Assembly: GCA_965228905.1 (NCBI GenBank)
Contig: CBDDII010000003.1
Span: 496,001-560,000 of the forward strand
Length of the DNA stretch: 64,000 bases
Direction: 5' to 3'
Source: CALKXV01 sp965228905
GTDB lineage: Bacteria > Pseudomonadota > Alphaproteobacteria > Rhodobacterales > Rhodobacteraceae
Shown here one piece after another: positions 15,924-23,533 of the stretch. Position numbers and translations under genes: made by a program. The notes below the pieces were generated by a model. It was not told the DNA's origin. It did no database searches and saw only the letters and a program-made list of their open reading frames with translations. Position 1 is the first letter of the stretch; each line of letters begins with the position of its first letter.

Positions 15924-17458
15924 TTCATCCAGGCCGCCCAACCGTTTTCGTAGTACCGGACAAGAGGATGGCTGATGATCGAATTCGCCTGCGCCTCAAC
16001 CCGGCTGGTATCGCCATCGAAGGTTGTGAAGCTGGACCACAATTCAGGGCTGTAGAACGTCAGGCCTGCTGGCAATCCACTCGGCTCCGGCAAGGGCGCA
16101 ACGCTTGCCATGACGAATCCCCAGTCGCCGAAACTCGGGACGTAGACGTGGTAGGGTGTCACCGACAAAGCGCCCTCGGGGGCGACCGGATTGCGCGTCT
16201 TTTCCATCGTACCAACGACGGACCAGAACGCCTGTCGGGCAAAAAGTGGCGAACCCGCCTGAGTCACGATGGCCCCGCGCGGCGAGACACGGTTGACCAA
16301 TGGCGCATAGAACTCGCGGCTGTACAGCTTCGAAACCGCAAAGTCGCGCGGGTCCGGCAGATCAAGCAGGATCAGGTCGTACACCTGGCTGTCCTTCCGG
16401 ACGAAATTCCAGGCGTCCTCATGCTTGACCGCGACACGCGGGTCACTCAGCGCATTGTCATTTAAACCGGCCAATTCGTCATTGTCGCGGAACATCTCGA
16501 CAACGCGCGGGTCCAGATCGACAAGCGTGACGTTCTCGACTTCCGGCCAGCGCAGAACTTCGCGCAGGGCCAGACCATCGCCACCGCCAAGGATCAACAC
16601 ATCCTTGCGCCGTGAAAGGCGGCTCATCGCCGGATGCACCAAGGCCTCGTGATAACGATGCTCGTCCAGTGAATCGAACTGGATCGCGCCGTTCAGGAAC
16701 AACCGGTAGCGGCCCTGCCAATGGGTGACGACGATCCTTTGATAGGGTGTTTCTTCGGAATAGATGACGTCGTCGTCGAAATAGGCGGCATCCGTCAGCG
16801 ACACCAAGCGGTCGGACCAGACCAGACCGGCAGAACAGGCGACCAGCCCGAACACCCATGCCCCGCGCAAGACCCAGCCGATCCGGTCGCGGAACAGCCA
16901 GACCGACACGCCGGCAACGACAAGGTTCAGCAACCCGAACACAAGGCTTGCCGCCATCAGCCCCAGTTGCGGCACCACCAACAAGGGAAAGGCCACGGCG
17001 GCGACCAACGCGCCCGCATAGTCCGCTGTCAGTACGCTCGACAACGTGTGGTCCATGGCGTTGCGGTCTTGCAGGATGCGGGTGATCAGGGGGATTTCCA
17101 GCCCCGACAAGGCACCGATGGCGATGACGATGGCAAACAGGATGGCCTGCAACCCGTCGAGGTAACCATAGGCAAGGAACAGCATCGGCGCGGAGAATCC
17201 CCCGACGATTCCGAGAAGGATCTGGCTGAGGGTGAACCCCTGTTCCGCTTGATCGACAAATCGCGACGCCCAGGCCCCAAGCCCCATGGAGGTCATGAAC
17301 ACCCCGATCACAAGCGAGAACTGCGTAACGCTATCGCCCAACAGGTAAGACGACACGGCGCCCGCAATAAGCTCGTAAACCAGCCCCGCCACGGCCACCG
17401 CAAAGGTCGCCGCGAGAAGCCAGAGCGCCTGTCCGTCCCTGAGGCCGGGATTGCTCAT
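15920..17458 (-). CDS. Membrane-embedded spermidine synthase-like aminopropyltransferase
   Basis: A 512-residue fusion: six to seven transmembrane helices (about 12-215) followed by a SpeE-like Rossmann domain. The cosubstrate loop is ILGGGDGLALREVL at 289-302, the acidic site VDLDP at 313-317, and DLPDP at 366-370 supplies the conserved catalytic aspartates. SpeE-type enzymes move an aminopropyl group from decarboxylated SAM to a diamine. Membrane versions are known but their substrates are not. No SAM decarboxylase gene is adjacent. It is the last gene of an operon with DUF350 and DUF4178 genes, overlapping DUF350 as ATGA. Confidence 0.85.
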   Translation of the reverse strand: MSNPGLRDGQALWLLAATFAVAVAGLVYELIAGAVSSYLLGDSVTQFSLVIGVFMTSMGLGAWASRFVDQAEQGFTLSQILLGIVGGFSAPMLFLAYGYLDGLQAILFAIVIAIGALSGLEIPLITRILQDRNAMDHTLSSVLTADYAGALVAAVAFPLLVVPQLGLMAASLVFGLLNLVVAGVSVWLFRDRIGWVLRGAWVFGLVACSAGLVWSDRLVSLTDAAYFDDDVIYSEETPYQRIVVTHWQGRYRLFLNGAIQFDSLDEHRYHEALVHPAMSRLSRRKDVLILGGGDGLALREVLRWPEVENVTLVDLDPRVVEMFRDNDELAGLNDNALSDPRVAVKHEDAWNFVRKDSQVYDLILLDLPDPRDFAVSKLYSREFYAPLVNRVSPRGAIVTQAGSPLFARQAFWSVVGTMEKTRNPVAPEGALSVTPYHVYVPSFGDWGFVMASVAPLPEPSGLPAGLTFYSPELWSSFTTFDGDTSRVEAQANSIISHPLVRYYENGWAAWMN

Positions 17459-17676
17459 GCCGACAGGATCACCGCCCCGATCAGCAATGAAATCGAAATG
17501 AACAGCGATCCGATCAGCACCGCGATGGCAAGGTTCTGGTCATCCTCGATTTCCTTGCGCAGTGAGAACGGCGTCAGCCATTCGATGGCCTTCCAGCTTA
17601 TGCCCAGCATCACCATGCCAAGAACCACGTAGAACACCGTGGCCAGCACCTCGGCCAAGACAATTTCCTGCATCAT
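17455..17676 (-). CDS. DUF350 small membrane protein
   Basis: A 73-residue protein with two transmembrane helices (about 8-28 and 49-71), joined by WLTPFSLRKEIEDDQNLAIA. This connecting motif with conserved acidic residues is typical of DUF350 (the E. coli YjfL family). DUF350 genes recur beside membrane aminopropyltransferases and DUF4178 genes, but no function is established. GGAG precedes the ATG, and the gene begins 10 bases after the preceding small gene. Confidence 0.85.
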   Translation of the reverse strand: MMQEIVLAEVLATVFYVVLGMVMLGISWKAIEWLTPFSLRKEIEDDQNLAIAVLIGSLFISISLLIGAVILSA

Positions 17677-17686
17677 AGATTTCTCC

Positions 17687-17848
17687 TCATTTGACGCCTC
17701 GCCCGCCCAGCAGGTAACCGCCGCCGGGCGAGCCTGTGCGGGTCGAGATCACGGAACTGGATTCGCCCCAGACCCCGCGGATGGACATGATGGTGGCTGT
17801 CCCGATCAGGGCCAGCACCAGAACGACAAGAACAGCGCGGGTGGGCAT
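17687..17848 (-). CDS. Small single-pass membrane protein, 53 residues
   Basis: Read on the minus strand from ATG at 17848 to TGA at 17687-17689. The product begins MPTRAVLVVLVLALIGTATI, one hydrophobic helix, followed by a Gly/Ser-rich tail that ends GGYLLGGRGVK. Its ATG overlaps the TGA of the DUF4178 gene as TGATG, and the next gene begins 10 bases later, so this short frame fills an otherwise empty slot in a tightly packed operon. That context is the main evidence that it is real. No family is recognised. Confidence 0.65.
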   Translation of the reverse strand: MPTRAVLVVLVLALIGTATIMSIRGVWGESSSVISTRTGSPGGGYLLGGRGVK

Positions 17849-19116
17849 CAGTCGTCACTCCAGTCACTGCCGGACCAGCGGCGCGACGTGCGCCAGAAAC
17901 GCTGACCAAGGAACAGGAAAGAGATGAAGCCAAAGATCAGTGCGACGCTCCACATCCAAAGTGTGTTCGCTACGCCCTGCTGTACCGATGCGCCAATATA
18001 GTTGGGAATGCGCCCGCCTGGCCAATCCACCTCGGCCTCGGTCATGTTTGCGTACAACGTGTAGTCGCCCGGCGGAAGTATCAGCCGGGTTCTGCGTTGC
18101 ATGGAGCCTTCGCTCCAATCGCTTCCGACATAGACCTCAACACCGGCCTCGTAGGCGGCAATGGCGTTGTCTTCGCTATCGGTCAACTCGGCCTCGAACC
18201 AGGCCCAGCTGTTTTTCACATCAGCCCAGAGCGTGATCTCGGTCAACGCTTCACCATTCGTGATCGTGAAGGGCAGCACGAGCTCTTTCTCCGGGTTCTG
18301 GAAGGTGGCGATAGCGACCTGGTCACCTTTGACGCTCAACCCGATCGCGATGACGATCGCAAGAAAGGTGGCCGCGATGGCAAGGTTCCGGGTGAACGAT
18401 TGCAACGGCGTTCGTTCGATCACGTCAAGCGGATGAACGCCGCGAGGGCGCGGCCAGCGGTTCTTCGGAACACCGAAACTTGTCAGCAACGCGGCCTGAT
18501 CGGGCAGTTCCGTCACCTCGTATTCCCGTTCCGTCCGGCTTTCCACGATGTCCAGCATCCTGTCGCCACTCATCAGGGACACGTAGCGGATGCTGTCTTC
18601 CATTGAAGGGCGGAAGTTGAACTCGCCTTCTATGAACGTGGGGCTGGCACGGCCCGATGCGTAGTAGCGGAAGGTCTGGTGTTGAAAGGTGACCGAGGGT
18701 CTGTTCTCCGAATGCTCGATGGTCATTTCGGATACGCCGCCAGGGGAAGAGACCTCGCGGCTTTTGCGGGTGAAGGTGACATAGCCATCCTCGACCGTCA
18801 GCCAGCCATAACCATGCGTCGGGGAATAAATCTGGTGCTCGACCCAGTGCCAGCTTCGCCCTCCATGGTATTCGGCCCAGGCCATGGTGCCGATCACGGT
18901 GAATTCGGCCCCCCAAAGCGTGCCGGACATCCCCAGGTCGAAGGGTGTTTCGGGCCGCTTCATGTCGCGGAACTGCTGGATGACCCGATAGTCGTCCTGT
19001 GCGTCCAACTCGGCTCCGCAATAGGAACAGACATGGGTCCTGACCCGCCCGCCGCCCAGTATATCGAGCCCCGCGCCGCATTGGGTGCAATTCAGCTTGA
19101 GTGTGTCCGCTCTCAT
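17848..19116 (-). CDS. DUF4178 zinc-ribbon protein with two transmembrane helices
   Basis: A 422-residue protein starting at MRADTLKLNC. An N-terminal zinc ribbon uses CTQC (10-13) and CSYC (30-33). The DUF4178 beta domain follows at about 60-200 (WVEHQIYSPTHGYGWLTVED is typical). A helix at 244-262, an extra-cytoplasmic beta domain, and a second helix at 387-404 complete it. Upstream in-frame codons would extend into the preceding gene and are rejected. Its ATG overlaps the previous stop as ATGA. DUF4178 has no known activity; linkage to DUF350 and an aminopropyltransferase suggests a polyamine-related membrane complex. Confidence 0.8.
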   Translation of the reverse strand: MRADTLKLNCTQCGAGLDILGGGRVRTHVCSYCGAELDAQDDYRVIQQFRDMKRPETPFDLGMSGTLWGAEFTVIGTMAWAEYHGGRSWHWVEHQIYSPTHGYGWLTVEDGYVTFTRKSREVSSPGGVSEMTIEHSENRPSVTFQHQTFRYYASGRASPTFIEGEFNFRPSMEDSIRYVSLMSGDRMLDIVESRTEREYEVTELPDQAALLTSFGVPKNRWPRPRGVHPLDVIERTPLQSFTRNLAIAATFLAIVIAIGLSVKGDQVAIATFQNPEKELVLPFTITNGEALTEITLWADVKNSWAWFEAELTDSEDNAIAAYEAGVEVYVGSDWSEGSMQRRTRLILPPGDYTLYANMTEAEVDWPGGRIPNYIGASVQQGVANTLWMWSVALIFGFISFLFLGQRFWRTSRRWSGSDWSDD

Positions 19117-19727
19117 GCCGCCGTCACTTCCCATGGATCGACCCACTCGCCCATGGACCAGCCTTCGCCGCCGTCCCAACGTTCGCATGTGGCCATGCGT
19201 CCGTCCGGTCCGGTCAGGTCGAAATAGAGATGCGATTCTCCAACGTCGAGCTCTTCGGGAAACTCGCCGCGCACGGCCATGCACTCGGCCGTTTCGGCCT
19301 CGGTCACCGTGAAAAGATCGCCGCGAAGATGGACCTTCGCCCCAATGGTCAGGCGCGGGTTCCTGGGCCAGTGTTCGCGAGGCAGGTTGCGCTCCAGCGC
19401 ATAGTCACCCTCGTCCGCGCTAAGCCAAAGGCCATCTTTCCCGGTTCCGTCGACGCACCAGTATTCGTCCCACCAGCCGCGTCCATAACTGAACCGCGCA
19501 TGGCCGACCGGCAAGAGATGCAGACCGCCGACATTCACATGTTCACCCAACCGGACCAGCGAAGGAGCGTCCAACATTTCCCCCCCCGTACCGGCAACTT
19601 CAAACGCCGTGTCTCTCAGAACCGATGTCGTGCCGCAGTGATCGCAAGTCACCATGCGGGCTGTCGCCAGTCGGGCCGGAAGCTCGGCCCCGCAGTTTCC
19701 GCAATTCGCTCGATCGGTCGGGGTCAT
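19113..19727 (-). CDS. DUF4178 zinc-ribbon protein, soluble
   Basis: A 204-residue first gene of the operon. It has a zinc ribbon (CGNC at 9-12 and CDHC at 28-31) followed by a DUF4178 domain with the characteristic WWDEYWCVDGTGKDGLWL and a C-terminal WDGGEGWSMGEWVDPWE. It lacks membrane helices, so it is probably a cytosolic partner of the second, membrane-bound DUF4178 protein encoded next. The two genes overlap by 4 bases. The ribbon may bind protein rather than nucleic acid; sequence cannot decide. Confidence 0.8.
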   Translation of the reverse strand: MTPTDRANCGNCGAELPARLATARMVTCDHCGTTSVLRDTAFEVAGTGGEMLDAPSLVRLGEHVNVGGLHLLPVGHARFSYGRGWWDEYWCVDGTGKDGLWLSADEGDYALERNLPREHWPRNPRLTIGAKVHLRGDLFTVTEAETAECMAVRGEFPEELDVGESHLYFDLTGPDGRMATCERWDGGEGWSMGEWVDPWEVTAA

Positions 19728-19788
19728 GAAATGCTGCTCTTCTTATGGCGGCAGGATGCCCGCAAGAATCCGATCGCGCAACAGTGGA

Positions 19789-20694
19789 TCAGCCCTCGCC
19801 GAGATGTTCCTCGCCCCGCGCCCGCGCCAGTTCGATCTGGTGCTGGCGTTCGCGGAACCGCGTTCGGTCGCCGTCAGTGAACTCTTCGGCGCATTGGTGG
19901 CAGGACACTCCGGGTTCGTATTCCGGTCGCGACTTGTCGGCTTCTGCCAATGGGCGGCGACAGGCGAAACACTGATCGAAATTCCCCTCGACCAACCCAT
20001 GCCCGACCGAGACACGCTGGTCAAAGACGAAACACTCGCCCTGCCAAAGGCTTTGATCCTCGGGCACCTCTTCAAGGTATTTGAGGATCCCGCCCTTCAG
20101 GTGAAAGACGTCCTCAACACCCTGGCTGATAAGGTAATTCGTTGATTTTTCGCAGCGAATACCGCCGGTGCAGAACATGGCGATTTTCTTGTTGCCGAAA
20201 CGTTTCTTGTTCGCCTCCCACCAGGCCGGGAACTCGCGAAAGCTTTTGGTTTCAGGATCGACGGCACCTTCAAACGTCCCGATCCCGACTTCATACTCGT
20301 TCCGCGTGTCGATCACCGCTACGTCGTCGGAGGCGATGAGCGCGTTCCAATCCTTGGGCGCGACATAGGTGCCGACCGCGGCAGTCGGGTCCACATCCGG
20401 CTGACCCATGGTGACGATCTCGCGCTTCAGTCGGACCTTCATGCGCTGGAACGGCATCTCGCTTGCGGTGCTTTCCTTCCAGTCCAGATCGCCGCATCCG
20501 GGCAGGGCACGGATGTGGGCAAGCATCGCGTCAATGCCGGAGCGCGGCCCGGCGATGGTGCCGTTGATGCCTTCCTTCGCCAACAGGATCGTACCCCGTA
20601 CGCCATTGTCGTGCGCAACGGTATCCAGCGCAGGCTTCAATGCGGTGGGATCGTCGAAAGGTGTGAACTTGTAGAGCGCGGCGACGGTGAACAT
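19789..20694 (-). CDS. trhO: tRNA uridine(34) hydroxylase, rhodanese family
   Basis: A 301-residue TrhO (YceA) protein that makes 5-hydroxyuridine at the wobble base of some tRNAs using oxygen. The N-terminal domain carries LAKEGINGTIAG at 39-50, and the rhodanese domain shows the active-site region FCTGGIRCEKS with Cys175 and Cys181. The C-terminal CxxC pairs (CFACRRP, CHQC) are typical of the family. The start is set at MFTVAALYKF because longer readings run through the intergenic palindromes. It is divergent from pncA. Confidence 0.9.
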   Translation of the reverse strand: MFTVAALYKFTPFDDPTALKPALDTVAHDNGVRGTILLAKEGINGTIAGPRSGIDAMLAHIRALPGCGDLDWKESTASEMPFQRMKVRLKREIVTMGQPDVDPTAAVGTYVAPKDWNALIASDDVAVIDTRNEYEVGIGTFEGAVDPETKSFREFPAWWEANKKRFGNKKIAMFCTGGIRCEKSTNYLISQGVEDVFHLKGGILKYLEEVPEDQSLWQGECFVFDQRVSVGHGLVEGNFDQCFACRRPLAEADKSRPEYEPGVSCHQCAEEFTDGDRTRFRERQHQIELARARGEEHLGEG

Positions 20695-20737
20695 GGGCGA
20701 GAGATATTCAACTCGGGGGTACGGTTGCAAGGGGCGG

Positions 20738-20780
20738 CGATTTCGGTGCAGAAATCGTTTCAGAAAATCCCATTTTCTGA
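20738..20780. repeat. Tandem-hairpin intergenic repeat, copy A
   Basis: Two short inverted repeats 2 to 3 bases apart. Hairpin 1 (20738-20757) pairs CGATTTC with GAAATCG around six bases; hairpin 2 (20760-20780) pairs TCAGAAAAT with ATTTTCTGA around CCC. The arrangement, stem sequences and spacing match the element at 25341-25383. It lies in the trhO-pncA divergent promoter region. Confidence 0.6.
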
Positions 20781-20796
20781 CGCCCGGAGATGAACC

Positions 20797-21402
20797 ATGC
20801 GCCCAGCAAACGAAGCCATTCTCGTGATCGACGTCCAGAACGATTTCTGCCCCGGTGGTGCGCTGGCCGTCGCGGGAGGGGACGAAATCGTCGCCCCGAT
20901 CAACGCGCTTGTACCCGAATTTCCGGTCCGGGTGTTCACGCAGGACTGGCACCCGGGTGACCATCTGAGCTTTGCCAGCCAGCACGATGGCGCCGCGCCG
21001 ATGAACCTGATCCAGATGCCCTATGGCCCCCAAGTGCTATGGCCGGATCACTGTATTATCGGTTCCGATGGCGCGGCTTTTCACAAGGACCTCGATACAT
21101 CGCCTGCCGACATGGTCATCCGCAAAGGGTTCCGGCGCGAAATCGACAGCTATTCGGCGTTCTTCGAGAATGATCACGAAACACCCACGGGCCTGGACGG
21201 ATACCTGAAATCCCGGGGCGTCGAAGCCGTCACCCTTGTCGGTCTCGCGACCGATTTTTGCGTGAACTATTCGGCAGTTGACGCCGCGAAGCTGGGCTTT
21301 CGCGTCACCGTGATCGAAAGCCTTTGCCGCGCCATCGACTTTGACGGCTCGCTTGACGCGGCAAGGGAATTGATGACGAAGGCAGGTGTTGCCCTCGCCT
21401 GA
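20797..21402 (+). CDS. pncA: Nicotinamidase/pyrazinamidase
   Basis: A 201-residue cysteine hydrolase that converts nicotinamide to nicotinate for NAD salvage. The catalytic triad is visible as Asp12 (VIDVQNDF), Lys110 (MVIRKGF) and Cys155 (ATDFCVNYS). Metal ligands fit Asp50 and His52 in FTQDWHP and His85. GGAG sits seven bases before the ATG. It converges on the unknown gene downstream with only four bases between. Confidence 0.93.
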   Translation: MRPANEAILVIDVQNDFCPGGALAVAGGDEIVAPINALVPEFPVRVFTQDWHPGDHLSFASQHDGAAPMNLIQMPYGPQVLWPDHCIIGSDGAAFHKDLDTSPADMVIRKGFRREIDSYSAFFENDHETPTGLDGYLKSRGVEAVTLVGLATDFCVNYSAVDAAKLGFRVTVIESLCRAIDFDGSLDAARELMTKAGVALA

Positions 21403-21406
21403 TCGG

Positions 21407-21892
21407 TCAGGCCGGGAAAGCCGGCATCGACAGGGGGTGCGACAGGGCGCGACCTGCGCCTTCCGGTACGAACCTTTTCAGGTCGTCGGCATATTTTGCG
21501 CCCAATACCTGCGTTGCTTTCTCGGCAGGTGATTCTTCCGCCGCAGCAAAGAATGCGTCGACATCGAAACCGTTCCAGTCTGCGTCATTCGGCAGCGCAG
21601 CAATATCGGCCTTGAGTTTCGCCATCGTCATTTCACGTGCTTTGGCAACATCGGTCGCGCAAGAATGTTCCTGCTGACTGGCGTCATGGCAGGTCAGGCT
21701 GAACCCGTTGGAAACAAAACAGTCTTTCACTTCCGCCGAAGCCGCGTTCAGCGCCTCGACAACAGCTTGATCGCGAAAGAAAGCAAGGTGCTGATTGGCC
21801 TGGTCTTCGATTCCGAACCGCTGGATCAGACCTGAATACTTGCGACGGAAATCCTCTGGTGCCGCGCAATGCGAATAATAATCGTACTTCAT
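21407..21892 (-). CDS. Hypothetical soluble protein, 161 residues
   Basis: A mostly helical acidic protein starting MKYDYYSHCAAPEDFRRKYS. It contains four cysteines, at 9, 58, 68 and 78, and no signal peptide or membrane segment. Many Ala, Glu and Asp residues suggest a compact helical bundle. I do not recognise a family, and the neighbours (pncA, icd) give no functional hint. The start is preceded by a weak GGGATG ribosome site. Confidence 0.65.
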   Translation of the reverse strand: MKYDYYSHCAAPEDFRRKYSGLIQRFGIEDQANQHLAFFRDQAVVEALNAASAEVKDCFVSNGFSLTCHDASQQEHSCATDVAKAREMTMAKLKADIAALPNDADWNGFDVDAFFAAAEESPAEKATQVLGAKYADDLKRFVPEGAGRALSHPLSMPAFPA

Positions 21893-22026
21893 TTTACATC
21901 CCGTTTAACATACGCCCACGCTGGCAACGTTAACCAAGAACATGGTTAAAAATCGGGCAGGTTCGGGACTCGGCTACGGTATTTTCGGGACTGGGGCGAA
22001 GCCCTTTCGCCAATTCGGATTATTAA

Positions 22027-22042
22027 GTATACAATTGCATAC
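22027..22042. promoter_or_regulatory. Palindrome in the icd promoter region
   Basis: GTATACAATTGCATAC is a 16-bp near-perfect palindrome (GTATNCAATTGNATAC) 66 bases before the icd start. Its form resembles GntR-type operators. It lies in an AT-rich stretch that probably includes the promoter, so a regulator could act here. Confidence 0.45.
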
Positions 22043-22107
22043 AGCCGTCTTTCTTTCTTAACCTTCCTCTTGTAAGAGGCCCCAAACGCATCACAGGAGC
22101 CTTTCCG

Positions 22108-23319
22108 ATGGCAAAGATCAAAGTCGAAAATCCAATCGTGGAAATGGACGGCGACGAGATGACCCGCATCATGTGGGCATTTATTAAAGAAAAACTTATC
22201 TTGCCGTACCTGGACATCGACCTTCTGTATTACGACCTCGGGATCGAGGCGCGGGATGAGACCGACGACCAGATCACGGTGGATGCCGCCGAGAAGACCA
22301 AGGAAGTCGGCGTCGCCGTCAAATGCGCGACGATCACGCCGGACGAAGCACGGGTCGAGGAATTCGACCTCAAGCGCATGTACCGCAGCCCCAATGGCAC
22401 GATCCGCAACATCCTTGGCGGCACGATCTTTCGCGCCCCGATCATCTGCAAGAACGTGCCGCGTCTGGTGCCGGGCTGGACGCGCCCAATTGTCGTCGGG
22501 CGTCACGCCTATGGCGACCAGTATCGCGCGACCGATTTTCGGTTTCCCGGTGCCGGCAAGCTGACGCTGAAGTTCGAAGGGGCTGACGGCGAGGTGATCG
22601 AGAGAGAGGTTTTCGACGCCCCGGATTCCGGTGTGGCCGTGGCGATGTACAACCTCGACAAGTCGATCTACGACTTTGCACGCGCCTCGCTGAACTATGG
22701 TCTGAACCTGGGCTGGCCGGTGTACTTGTCGACCAAGAACACGATCATGAAAGCCTATGACGGGCGCTTCAAGGATATCTTTGAAGAGGTCTTCGAGACT
22801 GAATTCAAAGAGAAATTCGAAGAAAAGAAGATCTGGTACGAACACCGGCTGATCGACGACATGGTGGCGTCGTCACTGAAGTGGTCTGGCGGTTATGTCT
22901 GGGCCTGCAAGAACTATGACGGCGACGTGCAGTCCGACACGGTGGCGCAGGGGTTCGGGTCGCTGGGCCTGATGACGTCGATCCTGATGACGCCGGATGG
23001 GAAGGTTGTGGAGAGTGAGGCGGCGCATGGGACGGTGACGCGGCACTATCGCCAGCACCAGGCGGGGGAGCAGACCTCGACCAACTCGATCGCGTCGATC
23101 TATGCCTGGACGGGTGGATTGAAGCATCGCGCCAAGCTGGATGGCAACGAGGCCTTGCAGAACTTTGCCGAGACGATGGAGAAAGTGATCGTCGATACCG
23201 TGGAAAGTGGCTTTATGACCAAGGACTTGGCCCTACTGGTCGGCCCGGACCAAAGCTGGCTGACGACGATGGGTTTCCTCGACAAGATCGACGAGAACCT
23301 GCAAAAAGCCTTGGGCTGA
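22108..23319 (+). CDS. icd: NADP-dependent isocitrate dehydrogenase, type II
   Basis: A 403-residue homodimeric isocitrate dehydrogenase of the eukaryote-like type, which oxidatively decarboxylates isocitrate to 2-oxoglutarate in the TCA cycle. Features include VEMDGDEMTRIMW at 11-23, SPNGTIRNILGGTIFR for isocitrate binding, YDGRFKDIFEEVF, and ESEAAHGTVTRHY near the NADP site. AGGAG lies nine bases before the ATG. It stands alone, with its own palindromic promoter site and terminator. Confidence 0.97.
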   Translation: MAKIKVENPIVEMDGDEMTRIMWAFIKEKLILPYLDIDLLYYDLGIEARDETDDQITVDAAEKTKEVGVAVKCATITPDEARVEEFDLKRMYRSPNGTIRNILGGTIFRAPIICKNVPRLVPGWTRPIVVGRHAYGDQYRATDFRFPGAGKLTLKFEGADGEVIEREVFDAPDSGVAVAMYNLDKSIYDFARASLNYGLNLGWPVYLSTKNTIMKAYDGRFKDIFEEVFETEFKEKFEEKKIWYEHRLIDDMVASSLKWSGGYVWACKNYDGDVQSDTVAQGFGSLGLMTSILMTPDGKVVESEAAHGTVTRHYRQHQAGEQTSTNSIASIYAWTGGLKHRAKLDGNEALQNFAETMEKVIVDTVESGFMTKDLALLVGPDQSWLTTMGFLDKIDENLQKALG

Positions 23320-23342
23320 CAGGCGAAAAACCCGTTTAAAAA

Positions 23343-23375
23343 GGGGGCGCGACATGAAGGTGTTGCGCCCCTTTT
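23343..23375 (+). terminator. Terminator of icd
   Basis: GGGGCGC and GCGCCCC pair around a 14-base loop and are followed by TTTT. It lies 24 bases after the icd stop. Confidence 0.8.
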
Positions 23376-23421
23376 CTGCATTTCTTAACGCCTGCCGATG
23401 GCCAGATGGGGCGAAAACCGA

Positions 23422-23454
23422 ACGTCGGGATCACGTCGGTATCGCGTCGGTGGA
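23422..23454. repeat. Three tandem 11-base repeats
   Basis: ACGTCGGGATC, ACGTCGGTATC and GCGTCGGTGGA follow one another directly, sharing the core CGTCGG. The block sits in the 214-base gap between icd and the SLC13 gene, past the terminator. I see no gene there. Confidence 0.45.
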
Positions 23455-23533
23455 TGGACGGGCGTGCGGCGGTTCGGGTGCCGGAGGGCACCGGGCGGCA
23501 ACCAAGATTGCGTTCGCGTTAAGGTTTCCGCCG

